From NCBI RefSeq assembly GCF_014646055.1, contig NZ_BMMS01000008.1:124001-188000 (forward strand): a stretch of 64,000 nt of DNA, in the 5' to 3' direction. Of the stretch, positions 62,324-64,000 are shown piece after piece; the stretch's first letter is position 1, and the number at the start of each line of letters is the position of its first letter. The position numbers and the translations under genes were made by a program. Source of the DNA: Wenjunlia tyrosinilytica (lineage in GTDB: Bacteria > Actinomycetota > Actinomycetes > Streptomycetales > Streptomycetaceae). The notes under the pieces are model-generated. The model was given only the letters and a program-made list of their open reading frames with translations, searched no databases and was not told the DNA's origin.

Positions 62324-62886
62324 GCAAGCGCACCCCCAGCCACGCCCCCGACCCCGTGACTCGCGAGGGCGAAGCGGCAGTAGACGACCTTTCCCCCGTC
62401 ATCCGCGCGCTTCCAGAACAGGCCATCGGCCAGAGCCCTCACCATCTGGAGACCACGGCCACCGTCCGCCAGGTCGGCCCCGGGCGTCTGGGGTTCAGCC
62501 GCAGCAGGGAAACGGGGGTCGTGATCGCCGACCTCTAGGAACAGTTCATGAGGCCACGAGCGCAGCCCGATCGAGGCCAACCGGTCGTCGTCCCTTCCGG
62601 ACGCGGGTCGTAACGCGTGCTTTGCCACGTTGCCCACGAGTTCGGAGGCGCACAGCACCACGTCCGCCCGCATCGCCCACAGGCCCCAGTCGGCCAGGGC
62701 CGCCACGACGAACAGCCGGGCGTTGAAGGAAGCGTTGCACTTGTCCACGTGCAGAACGCCGCCCCGGTAGACCGCCTGGGAGTTCAACCGGCCCGGCCAG
62801 ACGTCACGCCAAGGTGGAGCAAGACAGCGACCGTGCCCAGCCAGCCGCACGGGCAGTTTCTCCTCTGTGGTCACTGCATTGCGCAT
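62320..62886 (-). CDS. ATP-binding (HATPase_c_2) regulator with a TTA codon
   Basis: A 188-residue SpoIIAB-like ATPase. The N box is LCASELVGNVAKHA (about 78-91), the G1-like box LEVGDHDPRFP and the G2 box DGGRGLQMVRALAD. The codon for Leu92, just after the N box, is TTA, implying dependence on bldA. The ATG at 62886 has GAGGTGG about 11 nt upstream; the frame is open to 62949. It is divergent from the HTH regulator at 63080 with three phased repeats between. ATPase plus HTH/TPR pairs are widespread in Streptomyces, including on mobile DNA. Confidence 0.82.
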   Translation of the reverse strand: MRNAVTTEEKLPVRLAGHGRCLAPPWRDVWPGRLNSQAVYRGGVLHVDKCNASFNARLFVVAALADWGLWAMRADVVLCASELVGNVAKHALRPASGRDDDRLASIGLRSWPHELFLEVGDHDPRFPAAAEPQTPGADLADGGRGLQMVRALADGLFWKRADDGGKVVYCRFALASHGVGGVAGGALA

Positions 62887-62961
62887 TACGCACCACCTCA
62901 CGGGACAACGGTGTGATGCGAGCAATGCTGACGCTCCAACAGGTCCCACAGAAGGCCGGTT

Positions 62962-62994
62962 AGGGGACTCTTAGAGGACTTATATAGGACTTCT
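62962..62994. promoter_or_regulatory. Three phased 11-bp repeats (candidate operator)
   Basis: AGGGGACTCTT, AGAGGACTTAT and ATAGGACTTCT follow head to tail without gaps, one helical turn each, in the 193-bp divergent gap between the ATPase and HTH genes. A GGAGTCC palindrome and a GCGGACT copy follow near 63017-63042. The middle is AT-rich (TTATATAGG), so it may also include a -10. Confidence 0.7.
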
Positions 62995-63079
62995 ATCGGA
63001 AGTTGCCATTGGAGGAGTCCTCAATTGGTCCCACGGCGGACTACCTTGGGCCACAGGTAGCCGCAAGTCGGAGGTAGGG

Positions 63080-64000
63080 ATGGCACGGTCCATAGGCAAC
63101 GCGAAGCTCAAGGCAGCCCGTCAGGCTGCGGGCTACTCCTCACAGGAGGCGCTGGCCGAAGCGTTGAAGCACGCTGCCCCGCAGGTCGGCATCCGCGGTC
63201 TGCACGTCAGCGTGCGCCAGGTCAGACGCTGGGAGTCAGCGAACCCGCCCTGGCCACAACCCGACCACCAGCGCGTCCTGGTCCACTTGCTCGGCCAGTC
63301 GATGGACGAACTCGGGTTCACTCCGCCCTGGAGCGGCGACAGCCACACCGAGCACGCGGACTCGACTCCTCGCAGAACGGCAGCCAGCGGCACCGCCGCC
63401 GCAATTGGACTCGCCGCGCCGCCCCTGCCCACCGCGAAGGCGGCATCCCAGCCCGCGACGGTGGGCGCCGACTTCGCCACGATCACGGCCGCTCACCGTC
63501 GCCTGTACTGGTCGGTGGAGCCAGCCCAACTCCACTCCGCAGTGGTGGAACACGCGCGACTCGGTACCTCTCTGATGGCGGAGACCGCTGGCGCCAGCAG
63601 AGTCACGCTGGCAGCGGCCTTGGCCGAGTCCTACTTGCTCGCCGGACGCATCGAGTTCTTCGACCAGCAGAAGCCGGACGCGGCCAGCAATTCATTCGTG
63701 CGCGCGCTCCAGGCCGCAGGCGAGGCCGACGACGCGCTACTCGGCTCCGCGATCCTGGCCCACACCGCGTTCATCCCCGGGTGGGCCGGGCGCAAGGAGG
63801 ATGCCGAGGAGCGCATGGCCGCCGCACGGGCCTACGCACGACGAGGGCCCGCACCAGCGGCCCTGTGGGCATGGCTGGACGCCGTCGAAGCAGAATGCGA
63901 GACCCGCTGCGGAGACACCCGCACCGCCCTGCGTCTGATCAGCCACGCCGAAGACGTGCTCAAGGAAGGCCCCGAAGGGCGAGTGCCCGCGTGGATGGAC
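63080..64000 (+). CDS. XRE-type HTH regulator, 3' end outside window
   Basis: The first 307 codons are visible. An N-terminal helix-turn-helix (LKAARQAAGYSSQEALAEAL onward, with VRQVRRWESANPPWP) is followed by a Ser/Ala-rich linker (about 100-130) and helical repeats resembling TPR (LAAALAESYLLAGRIEFFD, SFVRALQAAGEADD, MAAARAYARR). Such Streptomyces regulators sense peptides or partner proteins through the TPR part. GGAGGTAGGG precedes the ATG at 63080. It is divergent from the TTA-containing ATPase gene, and the phased repeats between them are its likely operator. Confidence 0.82.
   Translation, partial: MARSIGNAKLKAARQAAGYSSQEALAEALKHAAPQVGIRGLHVSVRQVRRWESANPPWPQPDHQRVLVHLLGQSMDELGFTPPWSGDSHTEHADSTPRRTAASGTAAAIGLAAPPLPTAKAASQPATVGADFATITAAHRRLYWSVEPAQLHSAVVEHARLGTSLMAETAGASRVTLAAALAESYLLAGRIEFFDQQKPDAASNSFVRALQAAGEADDALLGSAILAHTAFIPGWAGRKEDAEERMAAARAYARRGPAPAALWAWLDAVEAECETRCGDTRTALRLISHAEDVLKEGPEGRVPAWMD

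Larger units (their letters stand above)
53613..64000. mobile_element. AICE integrated at tRNA-Ser(UGA), distal end outside window
   Basis: The interval from the tRNA 3' end to the window edge contains the complete actinomycete integrative and conjugative element core: integrase, excisionase, RepSA-like initiator, DUF2637 membrane protein, FtsK-type Tra, two small proteins and a GntR regulator, in the pSAM2/SLP1 gene order. The integrase gene faces the tRNA, as expected for attP next to int. I could not find a second copy of the tRNA 3' end in the window, so the right boundary is beyond 64000. Flanking cargo consists of regulators and small membrane proteins rather than resistance genes. Confidence 0.85.

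Overview
The window is a very GC-rich actinobacterial chromosome segment that I read as Streptomyces. Evidence: strong GC bias at third codon positions, many GTG starts, rare TTA codons, and a familiar neighbourhood (thiC, hisC, cydABCD with a sensor kinase, serS, pheA, the dtpA/sco/copper cluster, then tRNA-Ser). From memory this order resembles the S. coelicolor core chromosome around SCO3928-SCO3977; no database was searched. Coordinates are hand-counted where a start was moved from the longest open frame, so a one-base slip is possible at non-coding features.

Layout. 1-10 kb: a truncated flotillin-like gene; thiC under a TPP riboswitch; a YibE/F membrane protein; an NfeD-like mini-protein; hypothetical, membrane and metallophosphoesterase genes; a LacI-type regulator; hisC. 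10.7-19.5 kb: an aerobic low-oxygen respiration block, with a Rex-type operator, cydA, cydB, a fused cydDC exporter and a DevS-like GAF histidine kinase. 19.5-26.2 kb: a HAD phosphatase, an F420-type oxidoreductase, and a four-gene unit (M24 peptidase-like protein, EphD-like hydrolase/dehydrogenase fusion, PF10118 protein, MerR regulator). 26.4-30 kb: two ABC-2 exporter pairs. 30.3-33.7 kb: a HAD phosphatase, serS, a DnaA-box cluster and pheA. 33.8-40.2 kb: a copper-handling directon (membrane protein, YcnI, Sco1, PCuAC/EcuC, CopCD, Tat-exported DyP peroxidase DtpA). 40.4-53.5 kb: regulatory and housekeeping genes, including two GHKL-type ATPases with low-complexity inserts, an Xaa-Pro aminopeptidase, a SpoIIE-family phosphatase lacking two metal ligands, a primase-like protein without its acidic motif, GlpQ, a TPP-riboswitch-controlled CytX transporter and an HtrA protease.

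From tRNA-Ser(UGA) at 53.5 kb to the right edge lies an actinomycete integrative and conjugative element (AICE). It has a leftward operon of two small proteins, an FtsK-type Tra, a DUF2637 protein, a RepSA-like rolling-circle initiator, Xis and a tyrosine integrase, mostly with overlapping stop/start codons. A divergent GntR (KorSA-like) regulator faces it. Accessory genes flank this core: a TTA-containing HTH gene divergent from a small membrane protein at the tRNA side, and at the far side a TTA-containing ATPase coupled to a 29-residue membrane peptide, divergent from an HTH regulator that runs off the window. The distal attachment site is not in the window.

Points that deserve attention: the DnaA-box cluster between serS and pheA; the probable pseudophosphatase; eight genes with a -10 hexamer 6-7 nt before the start codon (leaderless architecture); the bldA-dependent pair of AICE cargo regulators with structured intergenic DNA, including three phased 11-bp repeats; a perfect 18-bp inverted repeat inside the metallophosphoesterase gene; and about 1 kb of structured non-coding DNA in the AICE, a candidate cis-acting transfer or replication locus.
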